Assembly: GCF_028640845.1 (NCBI RefSeq)
Contig: NC_080540.1
Location: 130,724,420-130,788,419, forward strand
Reading direction: 5' to 3'
From: Ahaetulla prasina
Lineage: Eukaryota > Chordata > Lepidosauria > Squamata > Colubridae
DNA: 64,000 nt
The notes under the pieces were generated by a model. The model saw nothing but the letters and a program-made list of their open reading frames with translations. It was not told the DNA's origin and ran no database searches. Below, one piece after another: positions 28,835-40,913 of the stretch (the first letter of the stretch is position 1; each line of letters starts with the position of its first letter). A program made the translations under genes and the position numbers.

Positions 28835-29640
28835 TATAGCAGCTACACTATTCAATTTATACGTATCAGATGTGCTGGTGGAGATGCAAATTCAGATTTG
28901 CTGAAGATTTGGCCATAGCAGTACAAGAAAAACAAATGGAGGTGTTGTTTGGACAGTCTCCTGTCCAAAGATCTTAAAATCTGGGGAGATTCTTCATTGG
29001 CTGTAGGCTTACTCCCAGCACCAGCAAAACGGTACCTATGTGCTGCCACTTAACAACAAACTAGCATATGAAGCCTCAAAGGTCTACTTAAACAACTTAC
29101 TCCTCTATAATCGCCATCCAAAGTACCTTGGGGTAACATTGGACTGGACTCTCTCCTATAAGACATATCTAGAGAATACGGCGGCAAAAATACGGCAGGA
29201 AATTATGTGGAAGTAAATGGGGAACTTTAGCTGCCAGCCTCAGGTCATCAGCATTAGGGTTGGTCTAATCTGCAGCAGAATACTATGCCTCTGTATGGCT
29301 TAACTGCCATACTAGTTAAGTTAGAAGTCAGACTGAACAACATCATGAAGATTATAAGTGGATGTATTAAAGCCACTCTGACTTGCTGGCTCCCTGTTCT
29401 GAGCCATAGAGCACCGCCAGCTTTATGAAGGTAAGATGCATTAGTGAGAGAATAGAGAAAAATTATGAACAACTCACTCCTATAGATGAACCGCCAACCT
29501 TCCTCATTTATCAGCCAGACTCAAATCCAGGAACTTGCCCACTAACTTTAACATAGATTCCCAATGGCAAGCCAATGGGTTGCTGAATAGGAAGACATAT
29601 AAATGACCCCACAAAAAACGTGCCAAGCTTTGAACCAACA
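28835..29640 (+). mobile_element. Decayed non-LTR reverse-transcriptase fragment
   Basis: Plus-strand frames give HPKYLGVTLDWTLSYKTYLE and NTAAKIRQEIMW near 29110-29210, then fragments like SAEYYASVWLN near 29272 and ..KPLWLAGSLF near 29380. This order (LGVTLDRTLSY, KIRTRNN, AEYCAPVWLNSAH, WLPVLS) is known from non-LTR elements. The clade is not resolved. No intact frame. Confidence 0.55.
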
Positions 29641-29764
29641 CATCAGCAATGGACGATCCTGAATAGGATTTCCTCCTCACACAACATCTGCCGGGACTCA
29701 CTATATAAATGGGGCTTAGTATCCTTCCTTCAGTGTGACTTACGAGTCCAACATCAAACTAGAT

Positions 29765-29875
29765 CAGGGGTCTCCAACCTTAGCAACTTTAAGACTTGTG
29801 GACTCCAACTCCCAAAGTTGAACTCTGGGAGTTGAAGTCCACAAGTCTTAAAGTTGCCAAGGTTGGAGACCCCTG
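29765..29875. mobile_element. Palindromic hAT-like foldback element
   Basis: 111-bp near-perfect palindrome: CAGGGGTCTCCAACCTTAGC ... GCCAAGGTTGGAGACCCCTG, with arms of about 50 bp meeting at AACTCCCAAAGTTGAACTCT. Flanks AACTAGAT / CTGTAGAT share only TAGAT, so the duplication is eroded. Confidence 0.8.
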
Positions 29876-29894
29876 CTGTAGATCACATTATGAC

Positions 29895-30149
29895 AAGTGG
29901 TGAAATCCATTTTTTACTACCGGTTCAGGGGAAGGATACTACAAAATCTCCATTCCCATCCCACTCTAGGGGAGGAATACTGCAAAATCCCCATTCCCTC
30001 CCCATTCCTAGGGGGAAGGATATTGCAAAATATCCATTCCCACCCCACTCTGGGGCCAGTCAGAGGTGGTATTTGCCGATCCTCAGAACTGCTCAAAGTT
30101 TCCGCTACCAGTTCTCCAGATCATGTCAGAACCTGCTGGATTTCACCCG
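29895..30149. mobile_element. hAT-type MITE with exact 8-bp target duplication
   Basis: 255-bp element from AAGTGGTGAAATCC to GGATTTCACCCG with ATTATGAC at 29887-29894 and 30150-30157. The interior has three copies of a CCATTCCC/GGATAYTGCAAAAT unit, in the orientation opposite to the copy at 24916-25209. Confidence 0.9.
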
Positions 30150-30689
30150 ATTATGACTGAATGTAAGCTGAGGGCATATATCGGTCCAGCATCTGATTTT
30201 ATATTTTTTTCATACAAATGATGTTGCGCTTCAAGGGTTAGATGGTCTAGATAGTGGTATTTGAACATAGATCTTTTAAACATATTTTATGTTTTGCTAA
30301 TCTAGGTGAAATATTAATATATATTGCTAGTCCCTGTATGTGATGCCATATGCTAAATAACATGATGTATTTTTGTAGCATAACAGAAAAAAAGAGTATG
30401 ACCTGACAAGTTTACTATTCCCATAGTGGAACACAATCTAGGCTATGTGGGTGGGTAACCATACCTTGTATTACTTGGGCGAGTCAGTAGTTAACTTTTG
30501 TGGTTTCAAATGGGGGACATAAAACGGAGACATTGAGAATAAATAAACTTAGTCCATTAACCAATTAAAGCCAATTACAAGGCAAACACATTATCTGCAA
30601 TCTGTAATTTACAAATAACACAAAGTTATTTAGAAGACCAGAAAGGGTGACTTCTCCAACCTCACAGGCCCGGCGGCCATTTTGAAAAG

Positions 30690-31560
30690 ACAATGCCCTC
30701 TTCGCGAGCGAGAGTAAAGCTCCCTGCGCCCAGCAGGGTGCGCGCACGTTAAACAGGGGCGCGGACGATGCCCCTGGGTGCGCGCACGCACTCCGGCTTT
30801 ATCCTCGCGCCGCCATTCTCTTCTGAGTTATGTAACGGAGCTGCGCGCTCTCGTAAGGCAAAGCCCAATGGGGAAGCGGCTTAAGGGGGAGGGGAAAGCA
30901 GAGCGTGCGCGCTCTCGCAAGCCAAGGCGCGGTCCCGCGGCATTGCGTGCGCGTTCATTCGCCCCCTCCCCCAGTCTTTCTGTCTCGGCCGTTGCGGTCG
31001 CTTTTTCATCTTTCCGTCTCCCCACTTGCTCTGAGGTGCTTGGAGAGGAGCGGACCCCGCCGACTCGCTATGGCTGACGAGAAGCCCAAGGTGAGCGAAC
31101 GAGCGAGGGAGAGAGAGAAGGGCTGCGGGCCGGTACGAGGGAGGCGGGGGGGGGAAGAGGAGGAGGAGGAGGAGAAGGGGGAGAGCGCAGCGCAGGCTCT
31201 GCCGCGCCGGGTCTTGCGCGCCATTTTCCTCCCCTCCCCCCCTCCTCCCTGTCTCGGTCTGGGCTCTTTCCGGAGGGCGGGGGAGGAATAAGGGCCATCT
31301 TTCGAGAAAATATAGGGCTTCCTCCTTTCCCCCTTGTGGGAATCGGGAGCGCTCTTGACTTTGCGGAGCGATGAGGCTGCTTCGCCTTTCGTGGGATTTC
31401 GCGCTTTCCCTTCCCACGCCTTCCTTCAAAAAAAATGAAAGAAAAAGATAGGCGCTAGTCCCTGTTGTGCCGGGCGCCGTCCGGCAGTTTATACGGATTG
31501 GGAACGGGGTAGGCCTCTTTGTGTTTTCCTTTTTCGCAGCCGCTCTACGCGCTTCGTGAG
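30690..31560 (+). promoter_or_regulatory. SUMO2: SUMO2 CpG-island promoter
   Basis: Dense CpG from about 30690 through the first exon (ATG 31070) and into intron 1. It contains repeated GCGC-rich elements: a 22-bp near-direct repeat (TGCGCGCTCTCGYAAGSCAA type) starting at 30842 and 30906, related TGCGCGCACG copies near 30740 and 30779, and a TTCGCGAGCGAGAG segment near 30702. CCAAT-type sequences occur at about 30559 and 30569, upstream of the island. No TATA box was seen. The transcription start was not determined. Confidence 0.75.
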
Positions 31561-34500
31561 CCGTCCAGTAGCAGGTAATCCCTCCCCCAACCCCCCTCCC
31601 CCTTTTATGCCAGCGATAACCGATGATCGGCTTCTCCTCCTCGTTTTAAATACGACTTTGGAGGCGCCAAAATGTTGGTGGTTTCGGAGAGCGCTCTTTC
31701 TCTCTCTGGGACTCGCGGAAGGCCCGGGAGAAAAGGCTTTGTCGCTGAAGGAGGTGGAAGAAAGGAGGCTTTTCCGAAGGAGACGGGATTTATGAGGTTT
31801 GCTTTGTGCATCGCAGAGTGTGGTGCGTAGGGAGGAGAGATCGGGGCGGTCCGTGTTTTCTGGGAGATGGGAGAAGTGCTCCGCCGTGGGAGCGAGTGGT
31901 GATTTTGAACAGAAGTGGTGACATGCGAGTCTGCGGGGATGGGTGAGGGAGAGGAATTTTTAGATCCATTGGAGGGAAGCCATCAGATTTCTTGATGTGG
32001 AGCTCTGCATGCTGTGAACAGAGACGTAAACAGGATCTACAGAGGCAGGGGATGCTTTTTGGAGTTCTCTGCACCGTCTTTTTCTTAAAGAAGGGTTGTA
32101 CTTATGCTAAATCTTTTAAACTGAAATGACAGTGTATCTTTCCCTTTTCCCTGGGGAAGCATTGCAGTTGGCTAGAAAAGTTTTTAGCTTTTGTTTTTTT
32201 TTTTAGAAAGGAGTGTAAAACATCTTTGCATAAAGGCTATTTGCAGATTTATTGATGCTACTCCAATTATTTGGAATTTTTCCCTTACTTTTCCGTGGTG
32301 CGTTGTCTAATGGAAGTTTCAGAGTTTTAAGAACCATGTAGAAGGTTTTCGGGCCTCATTTGAATCTTTTATTAGAATGTTAACATTCTCAATCTTAAAT
32401 CTCATCAGAATTAATAAATTAGGCTTATTTTAAGAGGTAGTAATATAAAGCATTTGGTTAAAAACAAAAATCGGGCTAGTTTTATGTGCTTCCCTTAAAG
32501 AGCATAAAATTTATGGACTGTGTTTGAGAACTGTGTACATTAAATATATTAGAGTATTGCTTAGCTTAATTAAAAAATGGTATTGGCAACCAGTGCACTA
32601 AACTTAAAAATCCAATGAATAGTTACAGCTTTCCATTGATTGTTTAATTCTTTAAAGCTCAATGATGCTATCTTTAATAATTCCCTTTCAAAATGTCCCA
32701 AAGGTGTTATTTCCAAAAGGCAGTTGTACTTTCTTGGTTTTTTTCTTTGAACATGTTTCACTTCTCATCCAAGAGGTTTCTTTAGTTCTAACTCAAAAAA
32801 ACCAAGAAAGTCCAGATGCCTTTTGGAAAAAGCACCTTTGAGACAAGGATAACCTGGATGATTGAGAATCTACGTAGATGCTCCCCTTAAAAGGGGAAAT
32901 AACTAATTTTACTCATTAACAATGTCACTCTGGTTTCCAAACAGCCCTATGTATGTCCACCATTAAAGATTTGTTTTATGAGTTCTGTGGAATTTATTCC
33001 CATATAAGTGTGTGTGACTTAATGAATCTTGTTAATTTAGCACTGCTGTATATCCACAGTAGTATGTTAATCAAATTAACTCATATTGTTTAAAACATGA
33101 AGCATGGGATTTATTGTAATTATCTGACATGACCTTTTGTTGTTCTGGTAATACTTTACTGAATTTTGTTTAAAGTTGATAACTAGCTTTTATTTCTGAA
33201 TTTAAGAATTATAATGGTTAGTCCTTCAGTAATCCTACAACTACAAGATGTAATATGAATATTGAACTTGATGACATTGACTATGTGAAGTAAATTGCTT
33301 TTAATATTCTGTTCCCCCCTTTACAGGAAGGAGTGAAGACTGAAAATAACGATCATATTAATCTGAAGGTTGCAGGGCAAGATGGATCTGTGGTGCAATT
33401 TAAGATTAAAAGGCATACACCACTTAGCAAACTAATGAAAGCTTATTGTGAACGACAGGTGAGAAGCCATATGAAATATATTTTGAACCATTTTAAAACT
33501 GATTTGTAGGATATTAAAGCTCTGTAATTACAATGAATATAGCGTTTAGCATTGTATTAAAACACATCTGGTTATACTTCTTGCTATTCAAGATAAAATA
33601 GCAAAATAAAATCTTGTTATCTTGGTTCAGTGTACAGTGAATTCCATCTAGAGGCATAATTTAATAAAGATACCGTATATGAGTTAACTATCTGGATCAC
33701 CACCAGATAGTAACAGAATGTCTTTTGTCTTTTGCTTTCCCTTTCCTGCGTGCAATAGTATGTAACTAACCAAAGGTGGAAAAGAAGTTATCTCTTTTTT
33801 TAATGAAGGTTTTCTCAGTGCTGTGTATTCTCTTTTATAATTATTAGATAAAAGAAAATGTGATTATGGCTCCATTGCAATTGGTACCTTAAACATAATC
33901 TGGAAAAATATAGCACCTGTTCCTTGTTGTTTCGGGGAGTTACCAGGATTTGAGTTTCACTTGAGAGAAACATTACCTTTTCAATCATGGTATAAAGAAA
34001 TAGAATTATGGGTTATCAAGAAATATGGGACCATTTACTATAACAGTTTTGAAGACTTTCTGTATTTGTGCATTCCTAAACATTAAAATTATATTCAGTG
34101 GAGTTGATGCTGCTAAACTACAATTCCAACATAGTTACTTTGATGAATGACATTATTATTTAATCAGCAGATCTCTAGCTTCTGTATTAGAAAAATATAT
34201 TTATTAGGAATATAGTCTACTGGGGCCAAGTACTCACATAAAGCAGCTTGGTATAAAGAAAGTCTCTACTGAATCATATCTGTTAGAATGAAAGTTGATA
34301 AAAGATCCCCCCCTCACTCCCCCTTCTGAGTTTGGGAGGACAGATGGCACAAATCTGTATTTTGTTGTGCTTTGTTCTATAAGAATAAATTTCCTATCAG
34401 AGGATTGTCCTTGACTGATAATGTACAGTGTGAGGGCAGAAATGGCCAACTTGTATCTTGTTGAGTCTGGTCCTTGTAACAAATTCTGATTGCACAGTAC

Positions 34501-36892
34501 AGTGGATCCAGGAAGGATTTTTAACTGTTTTTTGGAGCAGATATTTTAAACTCTACGTTTATTTTGAGTCTCAAGTTGGTTTAACTAGGCATCTGGTAAA
34601 ACTTTTTCAAATAAAAGGTTATTAAAAAGCAAAATGTGTACTGCAGCTCACTTCGTCAGACTCATAGTGTGACTAGACTGATGCAGAAAGGAAACTAGCC
34701 ACTCTGTACATGAAATGAGCTGCAGCTCAGAAAAGTTATATCTTTTAATAACCTTTGTTAGTTGGAAAAGGAGCTGGCACAGAATTTTTGTCACTATAGA
34801 CTAACATGACTGTCCTATAAGATAGTCACTGAATATGAGTGCACTTTGGCTGAGTTGCTGTGCAATGCTTGCACGAAATTTTGTATTTTGTATTTTTTGT
34901 ATTTTTGTATTTTTCAGTTACCAGAAGTCATTTAAAATCAGATTATCCAGAGATTATGGAATACTAAACAATATTGCAAAAACTCTAATTAATGGATCTC
35001 AGTTTAGTAGACATTGTAATTAATAGATAAAATATACTTAAAGGGATTTACTGTGCTAGGGTACTGGTAGCGACTCTGGGGGAAGCTAGGAAGATGTGAT
35101 GAGGGGTAATGGGTTATGCTACTGTGAGAGCTGCACCAGGCACGTACCAGCCTTGGTTTGCTTAACAGTTATATTACTCACTGTTAGGGTTAGGGCAAGG
35201 GCAAATGCATTATGGACATTCAATTTTATTGGTCTTCCTCCTCATTCCCATTCATAGATTAAATATATGAATTTACTATAATTGGCTTTATTCATTCAAC
35301 TAAGTCTCAGTTTCTTTCATTCATGGGTTATTAGCTAAGTTACAGTAGATGGTTTTGCATAACATAGTTTGTTATGATGTGTGAAGTATGCCGGCAAACA
35401 TTCTTCAATATTTATAAAATTAAAAACAAAATGTCTGTTTTTAAACAATGTATTTAAACAATGTGAACTTATACAGAATATTATACAAAAATGTTTAGTT
35501 TTTTGAGAGGAAGATCATTTTCAACTTATAAATACAGTACTACTAAATTTCATAGCATTACTAAAGTGTAATGCTATATCTATGCATCAGTTTCCTCAGT
35601 TTAGGAAAGTTTATTTGATGATTATAAAGTCTTAATAACATGGCTGCTATCATTTCTGAAAGTTGGTCCTGAGCTGCCTTAATCTTGGGTCTCAGTTGAT
35701 TCTGAGGTCACTGACGAACACTAATGCTGAATAAACTGAACAGCTAATCCATTTTTAATAATTCAGATAGGAAACAGTATGCAGTCTTAGAAGAATTCTG
35801 GTTGTTTGCTATTTCAACTGCATATTTTATTTTTGAATTTATGTAGGGTTTGTCAATGAGGCAAATCAGATTCCGGTTTGATGGGCAACCAATCAATGAA
35901 ACAGATACACCTGCACAGGTAAAAAAAAGTCATTAAAGTACTTGCTGGTGTGAAAAAGTAAAATTTGGGTTAGAAGTATAAATCCCATGAAATGTTTTAA
36001 AGGTAATTCTTACATTTTTCTTTGTACCTAAACATTGCTTACATCTGAAAGATAATTGAAGTACAAATGCATGAAAAAATTTGTACCACTAAAGACTTCA
36101 TGCAGCAGTTAAAAAACAGCAATGCTGCAATGTCTTTAAAAACAGGTTTCCTTTTGTGACATGGCTTTCAAGTTGAGAATGGGATATTATTTCTTCCTAT
36201 TAACAACTGAAAATCCCAATTAGTTTAGACCTAAAAAGTAATATTAATGTCCGTAATATCTACCAAGGGAAGTACTAAAATTAACTCTGTATAATAAAAA
36301 TCTATTGACTTGTATCTAAAAATGCTTTTATTCGATGAAAGAAGCCTGCTCTGAATTCTGTCAGTTCCTCTGCCCTGCTTATAGTAGAGGTATTATTTTT
36401 GGCTATTCCAAAGAGACTTTTAACTGAAAGGAACAGCTTTGGAGCTTTACAAGGGCTTCAGTTAAAGTAAGATTCAAGAAAGCCCCATTGCCTAAATACA
36501 GATTTTACACTTATGCTTTCTTGAATTCAGCCTATTAAGCGATAAGCTGACCAAAATCATATAGCATAATAAAATGTCTCTTTCCAAATAGAGTTGAATT
36601 TGGGGGGGGGGGTGTTAATGAACAGAAGAAAATGGAATATTAGATTTGCATTACTTAGCAATCCAGCTACAAGCTGATCCCTAGTTACGTTCTTTTTCTT
36701 TATACTCTTGGGAGTGTATGAAAAACTAAAGAAAACTTGTTATACTTATATCACTTACTTCACTTTTCATGTGATAACATAATTTCACTTATCATACTTT
36801 GAACTGACTTAAATAATTTTTCAATACAGTTGGAAATGGAGGATGAAGATACAATTGATGTGTTCCAGCAGCAGACAGGAGGCATGAACTAA
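31070..36892 (+). CDS. SUMO2: SUMO2, small ubiquitin-like modifier 2
   Basis: Ubiquitin-like protein conjugated to lysines by the E1 SAE1/UBA2 and E2 UBC9 system, forming poly-SUMO chains in the nucleus. Exons: 31070-31090, 33327-33458, 35847-35918, 36830-36892; total 288 nt, 95 residues plus TAA. The introns are GT-AG and all fall between codons. The start [17 protein letters not shown] distinguishes it from SUMO3 (recalled MSEEKPK start). Features seen: the VKTE sumoylation site with Lys11, the beta-grasp core (residues about 16-90), and the di-glycine at 92-93 used after SENP processing. As far as I can recall, residues 1-93 equal human SUMO2. The post-GG propeptide is Met-Asn instead of the human Val-Tyr. 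An intact four-exon structure excludes a processed pseudogene. Confidence 0.98.
32690..32900. mobile_element. Foldback MITE in SUMO2 intron 1
   Basis: Inverted repeat with arms of about 51 bp at 32694-32744 and 32795-32845 (CAAAGGTG...CCAAAAGGCA...ACTTTCTTGG), with a 50-base centre containing CATGTTTCACTTCTCATCC. Right-flanking GATAACCTGGATGATTGAGA belongs to the same recurrent squamate element. Confidence 0.7.
34874..34916. repeat. TTTTGTAT simple repeat
   Basis: Five or six imperfect units of TTTTTGTAT in SUMO2 intron 2. Confidence 0.7.
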
Positions 36893-37460
36893 AAGAAAGA
36901 ACCAAACTTCCTTTCCCACAGGCAACATATTCACAGTTAGAAAAAAAGAGACCTGATTCAGCCACATCTTGACTACTGCAGTATAGCTTTCTCTCTTCTT
37001 TGATTTCTTTTCTTATTCCTTCTATTGTACATAAAGTAACTGGTGTATGTGCACAGACATGCATATTTTTTTTAACTAAATAGCCAATTGTATGTTTTGA
37101 TCAACATCATATGGAGAAAGGGTGGTAAAAACAATCTGGTCTGTGAAAACATCCCATTTCTCCACTAGTGGCATGCTCCTCTAACTTTGATCTTTATATT
37201 CCAGTAAGTTATTTTTGCTCTCATTGTTGGAAAAAAACAAAAAAAAACCTTACATACTTCGTTTGATTGGACAATTTCATTGTTTTTCTTTTATCGTTGT
37301 ACAACCAAGGACAATTTTATAACTTTTTTGTACGTAGCTGTTACATGTAGAGCAATCTGTCTTTAAGTAGGGGTAAATTACTCTAAAACAAAAGTTTGAT
37401 CTTGGATAGTTTTCCCTTCCGTCTTGTTGTTTAAATAAACTTCTTGTTTAAAATAAAACA
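36893..37460 (+). terminator. SUMO2: SUMO2 3' UTR with polyadenylation signals
   Basis: AT-rich 3' UTR following the TAA at 36890-36892. Two AATAAA hexamers at 37434-37439 and 37452-37457 lie about 540-565 bases after the stop and are followed by a T-rich stretch (cttatttttctgtgctg), a plausible cleavage region. Which signal is used cannot be seen from sequence. Confidence 0.65.
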
Positions 37461-40400
37461 GCTTATTTTTCTGTGCTGCTGTCATCTCAGCCTAGAACCA
37501 ATCACCTGATAAAAAGAGATAGAAACTTCCTTGCTGTTTCATCAGATTTTAATTTTAGTTTTTATATTTCTGCTGACAGTCTAGACAAGTTTTAAATTAC
37601 CAGTTACAGGGAGGCTTACTGTATGTGAAGGGCACAGTAAATATCACTTCCTGCAGTGAAAAATTTGGCAAGAAATTAGGGTTCTAATGTAAATTGCTAG
37701 ATTGAAATGCTATGTTTCTTTTTTAGTGGAAATGTTTGGGATTGAAAGCAACATGTTCTTCCTTTGTAAATGTAAAATTGGGCAGTTATTTGGGAAGACA
37801 CGATACTGTGCCCAGTGCAGCTGATCTGCAGTCAGATTCTTGTGCTCTTGTATAGATAAGTTATGTGATTAGCTGATCCATATGACTTTTCAGGACCGAA
37901 GAAGGGGAGTGCAAATGGAAACCCTATCCCTGCTTGTTTTAATATTTGGGTATCAGAGAGGCATAAGGTACTGAGGTTATAGATGAAGCTAATAATCTTA
38001 AGGGACTAAAGGGAAATAGTATGAGAAATATTTGAGGTAATTCTTCTGCAGTTTTCAAACAGGCAACATAGAACTGTAAAATCAATATATATCTTACCTA
38101 GTTTGGCACATCAGATATCATAATAGAAAGCGATGTGGAAAACAAATATTTGTTATAGTAGTGGAACTTGGTTAACTACTGGTGAAGTAAAATTACTATA
38201 TTAACAATAGGATAAAAAGATACATTTAATAATTCTCAGTTCTTGACTATCTTATGCATTATATTTCTCATCAAGTGTACAGCATTACTTCACATCTATT
38301 GGGATGTGTCTTTTTAATACCTAATTGGGGTACTGTTGGTTTTTGTCAAGCTTAGAATTAGTAATGTAGGTCCAGTACTGGTCTAGAACACTAGCGGTAA
38401 TGTGAAAGGCCCATTCATTTATATTTGAGTTTGAAAGTTGCCAGAAGTCCCTTACTCATGGTGCAGCTCTGTTGCACTTTATGGTTAAATTGCTTTGTTC
38501 CTCTTGGTTTGGAGGGACTTCCATAAGTACAGTGCCAGGATCGCAGAAATAAGACATGCCATGTAGCCAATAGTTTAGAGCAATTTTCTGTAATATGTTG
38601 ATAGTTAGACATCAGGTTATATGTGTCCTGCTTTTATTATACTTTTAAACAGAAGAAATTGTCGGGCTAGTTACGTAATGCCATGATTGTATTTGGAACA
38701 CATAATCTACAAAATAAATTTTTTACAACCCTTCCCCATGATGTATGGTAATGCCCTCTAATATATACCAACTGTTAACTTCTGTAAGACAATTTCAGAA
38801 TTTGAGGGGAAAGTTTAATCTTAACAATTTTCTAAATTTCCCTGGTGGGACCTAGGAATTCATTCAGTATATTTTAAAAATACCTCAGTCTTAAGGAGTT
38901 TACTGAATTGCTTCAAATAAGAGGCGATGGCTACATTATGAAATTGTGTACTTTCCTTGTTGCAATATAATAATAAAATAATATTTTTGTTCCAAAAATG
39001 GTGCTGCATATCCTATTCTGCTTTTGTGCAGTTCTGGTTTTCAGAATTCGGAAGCAAATTCATACTGCTTATATAATCTTATCAGTATCTTATGTCAGTA
39101 TCTGTTCTACCAAGTTTAAGAAATGTATTAGTTTATGCAGCATAACTTCAAAGTAAAGTACATGCTGGATAATGAATCAAGTCACTTTTATTATGTTTAT
39201 AATTTGCAACCAAGCACCTGCACTGCTGAGTTTTCAGTTCTGTTCTCTTGAGCACAGAAGGAAAAGAATAAATTATAATGTGGGGATTGTATGTTGCAAA
39301 AATCCATGATTCAAGATGATTGTATCACTGAAATCATCTTTTGCCATAATGTGGTTTGTTTGCATCTTTCTGTGGATCTGGCTATTGTAACTTGTAAAGA
39401 TTACTGTTTAACATGAAAACCATGACTTAGCATAATATATGAATCTATTTTGCCTTTCTCATCTACCAACACTTTTCCCCCTTTGATTCCTGTAAATACA
39501 AATTTACCCAAAAGGGCAACAGAAAATTTGGTAAGGCTAGTCCATGAATGTGGAGATTTTTATCCTATCTAATATCTCTGTCTTTTTTTGCAATCAATTT
39601 CACTGAACACTTTATTAGAGATACTAAACTTGAGACCATCACGTAACAGCTTATTAATTGTTCAGTTACACTGAGTGGTGGTAGAACATGGAGTAACAGT
39701 ACTTTGAAACGGTAAAGTAATGCACTTGTTTTCAGTTTCTGTTGATACATTTTTTATTATACATAGACACGTATGTCTGATGCTTTTCTGTTCAAACACT
39801 CATCAGGTCTCTAGGGTATAGAGCATAACATGTTTAGATGTAAATTTTGAAATATGGATAACTTTGCTGAGGCACAATAATATTGCAGGTATTCACATTT
39901 CTAATCAGAAGTAAGTCCTGCTGAAGTTATTGGGAATGACTCCCTGGTAAATATGTTTGGATTACGGGGCAACTAGTAGAATACATACTTTAAACATTTA
40001 AGGAGGTTTTTTTTAAACAGTCTCAGGTTTTTTTTAAGGGACTTTTAAAACAGCTTCATATGTAGAATGAGAACCGTTTTCTCTGGTAGAAAGTGCCATT
40101 TTCTAATACCTTTCTGAAAAATTGCTTTTGTTTCATGGGTTTCCTGCCATTTACCTAGTTTTTTCTCGGATATCACATCCAGATTGATCCACACATCAGT
40201 ACAAGATACTTGTGTATTTTTCCCGTTCATGGTGTACAGCATATAAACCATGTGGGGCTGAGGGCATCCATTCTCTAGGAAATAATGATTTGAGGTGCCC
40301 TGATAAAGCAGCGATTTGGTAGAAGTATGTTACATGATATATATTTTGTGATATATTTCGTATTTTATTGCACTGGCGTTAATTTTCATTTGATTCCACC

Positions 40401-40560
40401 CGGATCCCAAGAGGGATTAGAGAGCCCTCGCCGGCGGGGCTCGTTCAGCTATGCCACTCCCTTTGACCGGATCTCCTCCAACTGCTACTCCATAAAGAAA
40501 GACTGAGGTTGCAAGTTGTTGCTGCCTCATGTGCAGTCTAGCCAATGCTAACCCATTTTT
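37461..40560. other. SUMO2-JPT1 intergenic spacer, nothing recognised
   Basis: About 3.1 kb of AT-rich sequence between the SUMO2 polyadenylation region and the JPT1 CpG island. I see no exon-like open frame, no recognisable LINE, SINE or hAT piece, and no tandem repeat of note. CpG content rises from about 40400, at the approach to the JPT1 promoter. Confidence 0.5.
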
Positions 40561-40913
40561 ATCTAAATGACAGCTTCGTCGTTAAATCGCATGCCAAGAA
40601 GCGGGACAGGGAGTAGCGACCAATGGACGCGAAGTAACAGTAGCTGTCGACGAATCGACTTCCAACGACGGTGGCGAGTAAATGTTGCTGGGCTCGGAGG
40701 AGGAGCAACGTCCGGAGTGGCACGAGGCTCCCTTAATCACGTCAGGACAGGGCGTTTGAACTATCCAATGAGGCGAGCGAAGGAACGAACCCTATAAAAG
40801 AAGCTGCCAGCGCCGAGTGGCTACTGCAGTTGTAGCCGGCAGGAGCTGAGCGCGGAAATATCATCTTCCGCTGGCCTCGCACCCGGGCGGTTTCCTCCAA
40901 GTTCTTCCCCATC
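40560..40913 (+). promoter_or_regulatory. JPT1: JPT1 promoter: CpG island with TATA and CCAAT boxes
   Basis: The sequence immediately upstream of the JPT1 start is CpG-rich (the island continues to about 41480). It carries TATAAAA at 40793-40799, CCAAT at 40765-40769 and a second CCAAT at 40620-40624. Given the TATA position, transcription should start around 40820-40830, giving a 5' UTR of about 90 bases. Boxes are read directly; their use is inferred. Confidence 0.75.

Noticed and set aside
30881..31429. Long open frames on both strands over the SUMO2 CpG island
   Set aside because: GC-rich sequence depletes stop codons. The frames overlap SUMO2 exon 1 and its donor, show low-complexity Pro/Arg/Ser composition and match no family.
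34616..34815. Possible interspersed repeat in SUMO2 intron 2 (CTTTTAATAACCTTTGTTAG ... CTATAGACTAACATGACTG)
   Set aside because: Resembles the end of a recurrent amniote repeat, but too degraded to place or bound.
31070..36892. SUMO2 as a processed copy or as SUMO3
   Set aside because: Three introns and a CpG promoter exclude a processed copy. The N-terminus MADEKPK and short tail exclude SUMO3.
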